Source: Planctomycetota bacterium (lineage in GTDB: Bacteria > Planctomycetota > UBA1135 > UBA2386). From it: 64,000 nucleotides of DNA. The notes beneath the pieces were generated by a model. The model was not told the origin of the DNA, ran no database searches, and saw nothing but the letters and a program-made list of their open reading frames with translations. Shown piece after piece: positions 9,685 through 17,777 of this stretch. The stretch lies in assembly GCA_020638695.1 (NCBI GenBank), contig JACKIB010000007.1, forward strand, positions 62,001-126,000, given 5' to 3'. Both the position numbers and the translations under genes were made by a program. Positions within the stretch are counted from its first letter, which is position 1; each line of letters starts with the position of its first letter.

Positions 9685-10326
9685 CTACTCCGACCGCCGA
9701 AGGCGAGCCTCGGCCAGCGCCTGCTCCGCGGTGTCGAGCCAGCGTTGTCTGGTCGGGAAGCAGGCCACAGCAAAGCCGTGCAGCACCAGCAGCGTGACCG
9801 CGTTCGCCCAGTACTCGGGCTTGCCCTCCAGCAACCCGGAGGTCTGGGCGATCAGGCAGATCACCAACCCGAACAGTGCGATTCCCTCCACCAGCGAGAA
9901 GCGGATCAGGTTGGCCTGTGCCATGCCCATCAAGAACGCCTCCGCGGTGACCGAGCGCAGATCGACGGCCTTGGCGGCGGCGTTCCGGATCAGCAACCGA
10001 CGCACGACGAACCCGCCGAGCACGGCGGACACCAGGAGCAACGGGTGCACGAAGCTGAGCAGGTCGACCAGTTCTTCATCCCCCGGCGTCGGAGGCACGG
10101 GTTGGGTCAGGGCCAGGAACACGACCACCGCCCCGAACAGGGTCGGCCCCATGGCCAACGCGACGTGCACGATCCGCTGGGCCCGCAGCAGCGGACCCGT
10201 GTCGATCGCCTCGGCGACGCGTTCGATCGTGACGCCTACGTCAGGACTGGAGGAACGCTTCGGTCTGGTCGAACTCACGTCCACACTGTAGCCCGGCGCC
10301 CTCCCGTGACGCTGCGCGGGAATCAT
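9685..10326 (-). CDS. Four-helix integral membrane protein of unknown function
   Basis: This 213-residue protein has a hydrophilic N-terminus of about 50 residues and then roughly four hydrophobic segments: near residues 52-72 (VHVALAMGPTLFGAVVVFLAL), 90-110, 143-165 (SLVEGIALFGLVICLIAQTSG) and 172-190. I do not recognise a named family. The region LRSVTAEAFLMGMAQANLIRF between segments is a possible amphipathic element. The gene converges on the HAD nucleotidase with only 15 bases between stops and is divergent from the methyltransferase gene. The N-terminal start is uncertain, since internal Val or Met codons before the first membrane segment would also serve. Confidence 0.7.
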   Translation of the reverse strand: MIPAQRHGRAPGYSVDVSSTRPKRSSSPDVGVTIERVAEAIDTGPLLRAQRIVHVALAMGPTLFGAVVVFLALTQPVPPTPGDEELVDLLSFVHPLLLVSAVLGGFVVRRLLIRNAAAKAVDLRSVTAEAFLMGMAQANLIRFSLVEGIALFGLVICLIAQTSGLLEGKPEYWANAVTLLVLHGFAVACFPTRQRWLDTAEQALAEARLRRSE

Positions 10327-10406
10327 CGAGACTCGGCCCGACCCGGCAGCCCGCGGCCACCCGGCGTCGAGGCGCGGTGGAACCCGCGCGCGGGTTCACT
10401 CCCCAC

Positions 10407-11030
10407 ATGACCCCGCAATCGACTACACCACCGGACACCGTGCACGCCGCGCAGATGGAACGGCGCTACCGCTGGCAGGCCGCGACGTTCGACCTCACGC
10501 GGCGGCCGCTGCTGCTCGGCCGCTCGGGGTTGGCCGAATGCGTGCGCGGTGCCCGCGCGGTGCTCGAGGTCGGCTGCGGCACGGGACAGAACCTGGCGCG
10601 GTTGCGCGCCGCGGCCCCGGAGGCGCGGATCGTCGGCGTCGAGTGCGCGCGTTCGATGGCACGACGCGCCCGCCGGCGCGCGGTGCCGCGCGTCGAGGTG
10701 ATGCAGGCGGACTACGGAGCGGCGGCGCTGCCGCTCGGGGCGTTCGACCGGATCGTGTTCTCGTACTCCTTGAGCATGATCCCCCACTTCGCGGACGCGC
10801 TCCGCCGGGCGAGCAGCGACCTGGTTCCGGGGGGTAGCCTGGTCGTGCTCGACTTCGTCGCGGCGCCACCGCCGATCGCCGCGCTGCTGCGCCTCGGTGG
10901 AGTCGAACTCGGTGGTGCGCGCTGGGAGTGGCTCGCTGGGCATCTCGCGATCCAGGACTCGCGGGAGCGCGTCGCGTGGGGTGGGTTGTGGCGCTACCGC
11001 CTGGTGGTCGCTGAGAAGCGGGGTGGATGA
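10407..11030 (+). CDS. Class I SAM methyltransferase, BtaB-like
   Basis: This 207-residue protein has the Rossmann SAM-binding motif VLEVGCGTGQN (about residues 50-60) and the acidic loop IVGVEC. The N-terminal phrase YRWQAATFDLTRRPLLLGR and the later SYSLSMIP with LVVLDF closely resemble BtaB, the N-methyltransferase that finishes diacylglyceryl-trimethylhomoserine betaine lipid. That resemblance is from memory of the family. The BtaA partner that makes the homoserine lipid is not in this window, so the substrate is inferred only. The ATG at 10407 is preferred to an upstream one at 10377 because the family homology starts near MERRYRWQ, and a TTCACT box lies six bases before it. It is divergent from the membrane protein gene at 9685-10326. 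Confidence 0.82.
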   Translation: MTPQSTTPPDTVHAAQMERRYRWQAATFDLTRRPLLLGRSGLAECVRGARAVLEVGCGTGQNLARLRAAAPEARIVGVECARSMARRARRRAVPRVEVMQADYGAAALPLGAFDRIVFSYSLSMIPHFADALRRASSDLVPGGSLVVLDFVAAPPPIAALLRLGGVELGGARWEWLAGHLAIQDSRERVAWGGLWRYRLVVAEKRGG

Positions 11031-11083
11031 GCCCGCAGGATGAACGGGGTCTGACGAACTCCAGACTACGGCGGCGATTGCGC

Positions 11084-11100
11084 GGCGCCCGTCGGGCGCC
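11084..11100. terminator. GC-rich hairpin between convergent genes
   Basis: A perfect 7-bp stem (GGCGCCC / GGGCGCC) with a 3-base loop lies in the 106-base gap between the convergent methyltransferase and MORN-like genes. There is no T-tract, so it may be only a weak or 3'-protecting terminator. Confidence 0.35.
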
Positions 11101-11136
11101 CTCCCCGTCCTCGGGGCGATCGACATCGAACCCTAG

Positions 11137-11775
11137 TCAGCGCAGCCACTGGGTCTTGCCGACCTTGTTACCTTTGTCGTACACGGTGCGCGACACCAGT
11201 TTCCCGTTCTGGTCGTACTGCAGTGATTCCCCGTGCCGTTTGCCGTCGACGAAGTCCGTCGCGAAATTGACGGGGCCCTGCTTGCGGCGCTTGTCGTGGT
11301 AGTAGGCGTACCGCTTGCCGTGCTTGCGGCCGTGGACGTAGGGGACGGTCTCGACCACGCTGCCGTCATCTCGGTACTGGGTCCAGGTACCGTGGATCTG
11401 ACCCTTGACGTAGTGGTAGTGGAACTTGACGACCCCCCGCTTGTTGAACGACTTGTGCTCGCCGTGCTTCACACCGAGTACGTAGTCCGTCGCGGAGGAA
11501 ACGGTTCCGTCACGCGCTAGCGAGAAGAAGGTGCCGTGCCTGACCCACTTCTCCCGCTTGCCCTGTTGGATGCGGATCAGTAGGCCGCGATCGAACTTCG
11601 TCTTGACGACACGAAACGAATTCCCCTTGGGGCCGACGAAGATCGAGCCGTCCGTGGCCTTGTCGAAATCGCGCGCCTTCAGCGCCGCGGGATTCAAGCC
11701 CTGTCCGTAGGTCGGGACCGCGGAAGCGAGCAGGACAACCAGCACCGCAGGCACACGAAGGGCAAGAACCGGCAT
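11137..11775 (-). CDS. Secreted MORN/YwqK-like repeat protein
   Basis: This 212-residue protein has a signal peptide (cleavage near PTYGQ, about residue 25) and then six or more short repeats of the type GKRHGxxxxYxxxGxLV (for example DGKRHGESLQYDQNG), characteristic of MORN-like YwqK repeats. These form a beta-sheet ribbon; in other bacteria they occur in toxin-antitoxin or surface proteins, and the function here is unknown. The start at 11775 is well supported: an AGGAG Shine-Dalgarno sequence sits 8 bases upstream, and it gives a complete signal peptide. A longer frame from 11805 is less likely. No toxin-like partner is adjacent, so an antitoxin role is not supported. Confidence 0.82.
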   Translation of the reverse strand: MPVLALRVPAVLVVLLASAVPTYGQGLNPAALKARDFDKATDGSIFVGPKGNSFRVVKTKFDRGLLIRIQQGKREKWVRHGTFFSLARDGTVSSATDYVLGVKHGEHKSFNKRGVVKFHYHYVKGQIHGTWTQYRDDGSVVETVPYVHGRKHGKRYAYYHDKRRKQGPVNFATDFVDGKRHGESLQYDQNGKLVSRTVYDKGNKVGKTQWLR

Positions 11776-11951
11776 GCATCGATCTCCTGGTAATTTGCGC
11801 CACATGGGGGCGATTCAGGGGGGTTGGTGGATCTCGGCGCAAGTCGCCGCCCGAAAGCGAGGCGAATGGGTGAGCTGGACCCTGGAACCCCAAACCCTAC
11901 CAGGTTCGGCATCGACCCGGCCCGACAGTCCTCGGACGGGGCGCAGCGGCG

Positions 11952-13370
11952 CTACTGGAAGAACTGCAGCTCGACGTAGCGCGTCAGGTCACCCGACAGC
12001 GGACTGCTCGACTTCACCCGCAGCCCCTGCAAGTACACCGTGAACCCGTTCAGCGCCGGATCGTTCGGCACCGTCGCATTCAGACTCAGCGGCCCCTTGC
12101 CATCCCCGACACCGGCCAGCACCGGGATCAGCACCGCGGGGTTGAGTGCGACCTTGTAGACCAGCCCGGGGATGGGGATCAGCGTGGGACCCTTGGTCGG
12201 GTCCGGGTGCAGCAGGCCGGTGGACAGGAACAGCGTGCCCTGCTCGTTGAGCGCCACCGGCAGCTCGAGGGTCACGCTGGCGCCGAGCCGGGGCAGCGGC
12301 GCGACCTTGATCTCGCGATCGAGTTCGATCAGCTGGATCTCGGCGCGGGTGCCCGGCATCGACCCGACCAGGTAGCCGGCGAATGCCACGCGGAAGCCGG
12401 TGCTGTCGGTGCTCGGCTTGCCGGTGAAGTTCCAATCGAGTTCCGGCTCGAGCAGCACGCGCCCACCGCCGATCGCCGGACAGACTCCGGCGACTTGGTA
12501 GTTGTGTGCGGTGATCGCGCGGTAGACGACGGTGCTGCGGTCCTTGCTGACGCCGGTGTCGGCGTGGAACCCCGGACCACCGGTCAGCGCCTGCGGCAGC
12601 GGCGACGCAGTGGTCACGCGCGCCACCTGCCAAGTGAAGCTCGCCGGATCGATCGCGGTGAACAACAGCGTCTGGCCGGCGTCGGCCCACACGAGGTCGC
12701 GCGGCAGGCTGAAGCTCACCGCGGTGTTGGGGATCGGCCCCCCGGTGAGCGACACGTCGTTCTTGCCGTCGACGTCCACCATGCGCACGTCGATCGGCAG
12801 GTGCGGAAACCCGGAGGCCTGGCTGGTGTAGGCGATCTTCTTGCCGCTCGGATCGATCGCCACCGAGCTGAGGAAGTAGCCCGTGGTCTGCACGATGTCG
12901 ACCGCGGCGGTCGCGCCGCTGGTCGGGAAGGTGAACACCGAGTAGTCGCCCACCTTCGGCGAGCGGGTGCCGATCAGCAGCGTCCCGGCGCTGTCGATGT
13001 CGTGCAGGATCGGCGCCAAGCCGGTGAGCGTGCCGACCAGTCGCGGCGTGCCGCCCTGGGTGCGGGTGTAGTAGACCGCGGACCCGTCCTGGTAGTAGAG
13101 CCCGCTGCTGTCGGGCGCCCAGACGAAGCGCGTCAGTCCCACCCCGGATTGCAGCACCGCCTCACTGTTCGGCGCGGTGGTGTGCACGATGCCCAGCGCC
13201 GGCACGCCCGCCTGGTCGGTCTTGAATGCGACCCAGCTCCCGCTCGGGCTCAGCGTCGCGTCGGCGTGGGCGTTGCCCGCGTTGGTCAGTGCGCGGACGC
13301 CTCGCTGGCAAGGCGCGGGGAACGCTAGGGCGAGGGTGCAGAGCGCGGCGCTGATCGACGTGAGGTTCAT
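11952..13370 (-). CDS. Secreted TolB/PD40-type beta-propeller protein
   Basis: This 472-residue protein has a signal peptide (cleavage near APCQ, about residue 22). Repeats follow with the WD40-like PD40 signature, such as ATLSPSGSWVAFKTDQAG, FVWAPDSSGLYYQDG and VAIDPSGKKIAYTSQASG, matching a TolB-type propeller. The last 60 residues contain NATVPNDPALNGFTVYLQGL, a C-terminal beta-domain that I associate with secreted proteins of high-GC Planctomycetota. The PD40 blades contain the usual SPxG turn but no catalytic serine typical of prolyl oligopeptidases, so a binding role is more likely. The gene is followed by 176 bases with no clear feature before the MORN-like gene's start. Confidence 0.85.
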   Translation of the reverse strand: MNLTSISAALCTLALAFPAPCQRGVRALTNAGNAHADATLSPSGSWVAFKTDQAGVPALGIVHTTAPNSEAVLQSGVGLTRFVWAPDSSGLYYQDGSAVYYTRTQGGTPRLVGTLTGLAPILHDIDSAGTLLIGTRSPKVGDYSVFTFPTSGATAAVDIVQTTGYFLSSVAIDPSGKKIAYTSQASGFPHLPIDVRMVDVDGKNDVSLTGGPIPNTAVSFSLPRDLVWADAGQTLLFTAIDPASFTWQVARVTTASPLPQALTGGPGFHADTGVSKDRSTVVYRAITAHNYQVAGVCPAIGGGRVLLEPELDWNFTGKPSTDSTGFRVAFAGYLVGSMPGTRAEIQLIELDREIKVAPLPRLGASVTLELPVALNEQGTLFLSTGLLHPDPTKGPTLIPIPGLVYKVALNPAVLIPVLAGVGDGKGPLSLNATVPNDPALNGFTVYLQGLRVKSSSPLSGDLTRYVELQFFQ

Positions 13371-13636
13371 GCGGAAGACGTGCGGGGCGTTTCGGTGGTG
13401 CGGCTCCGGGCCGCGTGGCCGGATTCCGTGCCCGAAGTGTAGCCCACGAACCCCGCGGGGTAACCCGCGCCCGGTGCCAGGGGGGTCCTAGGCACCCACC
13501 ACGTCGACCCGGACCCAAAACCCCGGCTCGCTTGCCCCCGCCGCGAGCACCGCTGAGGGCGACGGAGAATGCCGCAGATTCCGCTCCGACAGACCGAACC
13601 CGCGGAACGAGAATCCGCACGCAGACCGGCCCTGCG

Positions 13637-14674
13637 TCAGCGAGACGCTGCGCGACCCTTCTCGTCGAGCAGCGCGTCGAGCCGCTTGAAGATCTCCTCG
13701 CTGGCCCGCTCCATCGCCTCGACCGCCGGCCAGATCGCCCCCATGTTGCCCTGCACGTCCTCGAGCAGATCGAACACGCGCCGGGTCTGGGTGTGCACGG
13801 CAGCGTGCGGCCGCTCGATGCTGGCGAAGCTGGGCAGTCCACCGAACTCGCTCTGCCCGGCGCCCTGGTAGTACCACTTACCGAGCCGGCACGAGTGGTG
13901 GTCGACGAACTGGAACGCCGGCTGGCCCTCGAGCACCGACAGGTAGGTGTTCACCTTCCAAATCACGTGGTCGAGCTTGGCCAGCGCGATGAAGATCCGG
14001 TCGTTGGTCTGTGCCAGGTTGCCGGCGGCCGCGTCGGTGTCGCGGAAGGTGCGCTCGATCCCCTGATGGAACGTCTCGACCACCTCGGCCGAGCGGTCCC
14101 CACGCGCCTTCGCATCGTCGATCGAGCCCTGCGCATCGGCAGCCCGCGCCACCACGCTCTCGATCCGCACCGAGATGCGGCGCAGCAGGTCTTCGGTCTG
14201 CTGCGACAGACCCTTCACCTCGTTCGCCACCACGGCGAACCCCTTGCCCGCCTCCCCGGCGCGCGCCGCCTCGACCGTGGCGTTCAACGCCAGCAGATCG
14301 GTCTGCTTGGCGATGCCGGCGATCTCGCGCAGGACCTTGCCGATCTCGGACACGTCTTCGCTCATCACCCCGACCTTGTCACGCGTGTCCGACAAGCAGT
14401 CGGTGAGCGCGTTGGTCGAGGTACGGATCTCGCCCGACTGCTCCAACAGGAGCCGGCCCTCGGCGCGGATGTCATCGAATGCCCGCCGCACCGAACTGCT
14501 GAACTCGAGCGTCGCGGCGATGTTCTGTTGCACCGTGACCAGACCCGCGACCACCTGGCGGTTCTCCATCTCGAACAGCCGACGGAGCTCGAACAGATGC
14601 CCCTCGACCTCGGACAACCACGGATCGATCTCCGTGTCCTCAGCGTCGCCGCCCGCTCGCGTTCTCTCTCCCAT
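13637..14674 (-). CDS. Soluble methyl-accepting chemoreceptor with C-terminal CZB zinc domain
   Basis: This 345-residue protein has no membrane segment or signal peptide. Residues about 60-220 are an MCP signalling helical hairpin; its tip region reads GIAKQTDLLALNATVEAARAGEAGKGFAVVANEV, given here only as a landmark. Residues about 228-330 match the chemoreceptor zinc-binding (CZB) domain, with LDHVIWK, HHSCRLGKWYY and PHAAVH supplying the conserved His and Cys ligands. Similar proteins elsewhere sense zinc or hypochlorous acid, or steer signalling through diguanylate cyclases. The start at 14674 is five bases after a TACTCT box, and the much longer frame running to 16678 is a shadow of the amidohydrolase genes. 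It is divergent from the amidohydrolase array. No che genes are nearby. Confidence 0.9.
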   Translation of the reverse strand: MGERTRAGGDAEDTEIDPWLSEVEGHLFELRRLFEMENRQVVAGLVTVQQNIAATLEFSSSVRRAFDDIRAEGRLLLEQSGEIRTSTNALTDCLSDTRDKVGVMSEDVSEIGKVLREIAGIAKQTDLLALNATVEAARAGEAGKGFAVVANEVKGLSQQTEDLLRRISVRIESVVARAADAQGSIDDAKARGDRSAEVVETFHQGIERTFRDTDAAAGNLAQTNDRIFIALAKLDHVIWKVNTYLSVLEGQPAFQFVDHHSCRLGKWYYQGAGQSEFGGLPSFASIERPHAAVHTQTRRVFDLLEDVQGNMGAIWPAVEAMERASEEIFKRLDALLDEKGRAASR

Positions 14675-14793
14675 CGGGCAGAGTATCGGTGCGGCGATGC
14701 ACCCGACTGGAGTCGACCATGGGAGGGACCGGTGCGCCGGTTTCGGTTGTGCCGAACTGCGGCACGAGGTGACCAAACCGCGGCAAAAAAGCG

Positions 14794-14812
14794 TTGGCAG
14801 GTCCCGCCTGCC
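14794..14812. other. Hairpin upstream of the amidohydrolase array
   Basis: TGGCAGG and CCTGCCA form a perfect 7-bp stem with a 5-base loop, about 70 bases before the first amidohydrolase start, in the 207-base divergent region. A second 6-bp stem, GTGCCG/CGGCAC, lies at 14749-14765. Either could be an operator or a leader structure. I see no convincing promoter. Confidence 0.3.
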
Positions 14813-14881
14813 AGCCCGTAAAACGCGCGGCTCTCCGCCGCGGGTCGGAGCCCGCGTCCCCCCCCTGACCTCCGCACGATC

Positions 14882-16564
14882 ATGAACGTGCTTGCCGCCC
14901 GATCGGCCGTTCTGTCCATCAGCACTGCTTTCGCGCTCGTCGCGAACGCGGCTTCCCAGGATCGCGCTGCGCCACCGCCGCCGCCCAAGCCCCTGGTGCT
15001 CAAAGTCGGCACGATCCACACCGTGGCGGGCAAACCGATCCGCAACGGGGTCATCGTGATCCGCGGCGGACGGATCCAGCGGATCGGTGCGGTCGGTGCG
15101 GTGCGGCTTCCGCGCAACGCCGAGGTCGTCGACTATCCGGACGGTCACGCCTACCCGGGGTTGGTGGACGCGCTGTCCGGCGCATTCAGCGGCGCTCGCG
15201 AATCGGCCGACGCGTCGGTCCACGCCGGCACCGACTTCCGCGACGCCCTGGACGGGACCGACCACGCCTCGCGCGAGTTGGTGCGCTTCGGCATCACCAC
15301 GGCCTACTCCGGCAACCGCTCGACCGCGACCTGGCGGGGTCTCGGCGCGGTGGTCCGCCCCCACGCGGACGGCTTCGTGCCGTTCCCCGGTCGGCCGCAC
15401 GGCGGACTCGGCCTGCGCATGACCACCGGTCCCAGCGGCGGCCACGCGCTCGACCGGCTGAAGCGGTTCGATGCCACGGGTTCGGTGTTCGACGGGCTCG
15501 AGGACTACGAGAAGAAGCAGAAGGACTACGCCAAGGCGGTAGCCGACTACGACAAGCAGTGGAAGGCCTACCTGGCGTTCCACGAGAAGAAGAAGGCCGC
15601 GGCCACCGGCGCGAAGCCCGCCGCCGCCGGCCCCGCCCCGACGGGGACTCAGCCGACCGGCACCGGCTCGACTCCGGCACGCGGCACCCCGGCCAACGCC
15701 GGCAACGGCGGCGCCAGCACCGGCCGTGAGGGGACGGGACGCAGCGGAACTGGGCGTACGGGGACCGGGCGTACGGGGACTGGGCGTACGGGCAACGGCC
15801 GGACCGGGCGCACCGGCGAGGGCGGCGACCCGGCGGGACGGCGCACCGGCCGCCCAGGTGACCCGAGCAACGGCGCGCGGCGCGGCTTCGGCCGGATGGG
15901 GCGCGGCGGGGCCGGTGCCCCGACCCGACCGGGCACCACGGGCGGCGACAAGGGCCCCACCCGCCCCAAGATGCCGGCGCGGGTCGCCCCTGATCCCGGC
16001 AAGGAAGCCCTTCTGCAGGTAACCCGCGGCAAGTTGCCGCTGCGAATCGAGGTCCACCGCGAAGACGAGATCCGCGCCGCGTTGTTCATGGCGGTGACCA
16101 AGGAGCTGACCGGAATCGTGCTCGAGCACGCATCCGAGGCCGGCGGGATGGCCAAGGAGTTGGCCGAGGCCGGCACCCCGGTGGTCGTCACCGACCTGTT
16201 GCCGGGGAGCGCCAGCTACGAGAAGGCCCGCGACGGCTCGCTGCCCGCCAAACTGCACGCCGCGGGCGTCCCGGTGGCGATCGGTAGCGGGTCGGTGGCC
16301 AACGCGCGCAACCTCACTCTGATGGCGGCACACGCCGTCGGCCAAGGGCTGCCGGAGGACGTCGCGGTCCGCGCCGTGACCTTGACCGCCGCCGAGGTGC
16401 TCGGGGTGGCCGACCGGGTGGGTTCGCTGGAGAAGAACAAGCTCGCCGACATCGTGATCACCTCCGGCCCGCTGCTGCGCAGCGAGTCGAAGATCCTCCG
16501 CGTGCTGTCGCGCGGCACCACCCAGTTCGACGCCGCGCAACCCGCCGAGCGGACCAACCGATGA
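14882..16564 (+). CDS. Secreted amidohydrolase-fold protein 1, degenerate metal site
   Basis: This is the first gene of a nine-gene tandem array. It encodes 560 residues with a signal peptide ending near NAASQ (residue 25). The N-terminal amidohydrolase beta-sandwich is clear (GKPIRNGVIVIRGGRIQRIG), but the strand that normally carries HxH reads YPGLVDALSGAF, with no histidine. The framework motif FGITTAYSGNR...GLGAVV follows at about 138-163. A Lys- and Glu-rich helix (about 199-238) and a low-complexity Gly-Thr-Arg linker (about 240-365) split the barrel. The C-terminal half resumes at LLQVTRGKLPLRIEVH and ends with VADRVGSLEKNKLADIV. The catalytic Asp position is also lost (IGSGSVANA). It is probably a non-catalytic binding protein. 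Its stop overlaps the next start by 4 bases (ATGA). Confidence 0.85.
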   Translation: MNVLAARSAVLSISTAFALVANAASQDRAAPPPPPKPLVLKVGTIHTVAGKPIRNGVIVIRGGRIQRIGAVGAVRLPRNAEVVDYPDGHAYPGLVDALSGAFSGARESADASVHAGTDFRDALDGTDHASRELVRFGITTAYSGNRSTATWRGLGAVVRPHADGFVPFPGRPHGGLGLRMTTGPSGGHALDRLKRFDATGSVFDGLEDYEKKQKDYAKAVADYDKQWKAYLAFHEKKKAAATGAKPAAAGPAPTGTQPTGTGSTPARGTPANAGNGGASTGREGTGRSGTGRTGTGRTGTGRTGNGRTGRTGEGGDPAGRRTGRPGDPSNGARRGFGRMGRGGAGAPTRPGTTGGDKGPTRPKMPARVAPDPGKEALLQVTRGKLPLRIEVHREDEIRAALFMAVTKELTGIVLEHASEAGGMAKELAEAGTPVVVTDLLPGSASYEKARDGSLPAKLHAAGVPVAIGSGSVANARNLTLMAAHAVGQGLPEDVAVRAVTLTAAEVLGVADRVGSLEKNKLADIVITSGPLLRSESKILRVLSRGTTQFDAAQPAERTNR

Positions 16565-17769
16565 AGCTGACCCCCCTGTTGGTCGTCGCCGCGCTGGCGT
16601 CTCCTGTCTCTCTGTCCGGCCAAGGCCAGCCGACCGCCAAGATCGGTCGAACCGCGCCGCTGCAGAAGCCGAAGCCACACCGCGGCACCCTGCTGGTGGA
16701 GGCCGCGCGCATCCTGGTCGGCCCCGAGACCGAGCTACGCGACAGCGCGATCCTGGTCCGCGACGGCAAGGTGCTGTTCGTCGGCCAGGAGATCCCGGCG
16801 GACGCCAAGCGCGGCGCCGAGCGGGTCGCGTTCCCCGGTGCCACGATCCTCGCCGGGATGGTCAACCCCCACTGCAGTCTGGGACTCGGCACCAAACTGG
16901 CCGAGCGGATCGACACCTTCACCCCCGAGCTGCTCGCGGCCGATGCGTTCGACCCGTTCGTCGACGAGCTGCAGCAGGCCGCGCACGCCGGGGTGACCAC
17001 GGTCGGACTGGCCCCGAGTTCGCTCAACGCCTTCGCCGGCCAAGGCGCCGCGGTGCACACCGGGCAGATCGGCGAGGTCGTGGTCGAATCGACCTACCTG
17101 AAGATGTCGATGGTCGACGCCGCGTTCGACCAGAACCGCTTCCCGACCTCGCGGATGGGTGCCGCCGACCTGATCCGCAACGCGTTCAAGCGCGCCCGGT
17201 CGCCGCTCGGGGGCGACCTGCGGGTGAAGGTGCTGGCCGACGTGCTCAACGGCGGCCGACACCTCGCGCTGCACGCCGAGTCCGAAGCCGAGCTGCGCTG
17301 CGTGCTCGACCTGTGCGAGGAGCTGAAGGTCAAGCCGCTGCTGGTCGGGTGCCGGGAGGCACACAAGGTGCTCGACCGGATCGCCGCGCTGGCCAGCGGC
17401 GCGGTGCTCGCGCCGCTCGAGTTCGGCAGTCCCGAGCACTACCTGACCCTGCCCGCCGCGTTGGAGAAGCGCGGCGTGCCGTTCTCGTTCATGGCGGAAC
17501 GGCACGACGGGCTGCGGATCTCCGCAGCGCTGGCAGTCCGCAACGGCGCAAGCGCCAAGGCGGCGCTGCACGCCCTGACCGACGTCGCGGCGACCCACGC
17601 CGACGCGAACACCTTGGTCGGCGACCTGCGCGAGGGCAAGTCGGCCGACTTCGTCGTGTTCAGCGGACCGCCGCTGGACCTCACTTCTCGGCTACTCCGG
17701 GTCTACATCGCCGGAGTCCCGGTCGCCGGCGACGCCGCGCAAGCATCCGCCGCCCAGTCCTCCAAGTGA
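16561..17769 (+). CDS. Secreted amidohydrolase-fold protein 2, degenerate
   Basis: This 402-residue protein overlaps gene 1 by ATGA and has a signal peptide ending near LSGQGQ. The metal-motif strand reads LAGMVNPHCSLGL, so one histidine is left where HxH is expected. The framework sequence AGVTTVGLAPSS...GQGAAVH is kept, as is the downstream phrase NGGRHLALHAESEAEL, which corresponds to the GKLPLxIxV strand of the other members. The usual catalytic Asp is not seen (FSFMAERHDG instead). It has no Lys-rich linker and is the shortest member. The C-terminus DLREGKSADFVVFSGPPLD is the conserved closing strand of the family. Enzyme activity is doubtful. It is eight bases from the next gene. Confidence 0.83.
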   Translation: MKLTPLLVVAALASPVSLSGQGQPTAKIGRTAPLQKPKPHRGTLLVEAARILVGPETELRDSAILVRDGKVLFVGQEIPADAKRGAERVAFPGATILAGMVNPHCSLGLGTKLAERIDTFTPELLAADAFDPFVDELQQAAHAGVTTVGLAPSSLNAFAGQGAAVHTGQIGEVVVESTYLKMSMVDAAFDQNRFPTSRMGAADLIRNAFKRARSPLGGDLRVKVLADVLNGGRHLALHAESEAELRCVLDLCEELKVKPLLVGCREAHKVLDRIAALASGAVLAPLEFGSPEHYLTLPAALEKRGVPFSFMAERHDGLRISAALAVRNGASAKAALHALTDVAATHADANTLVGDLREGKSADFVVFSGPPLDLTSRLLRVYIAGVPVAGDAAQASAAQSSK

Positions 17770-17777
17770 CCGTTCCC

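Noticed and set aside
11137..11775. MORN/YwqK-like gene as an antitoxin
   Set aside because: It is secreted, and no toxin-like gene is next to it.
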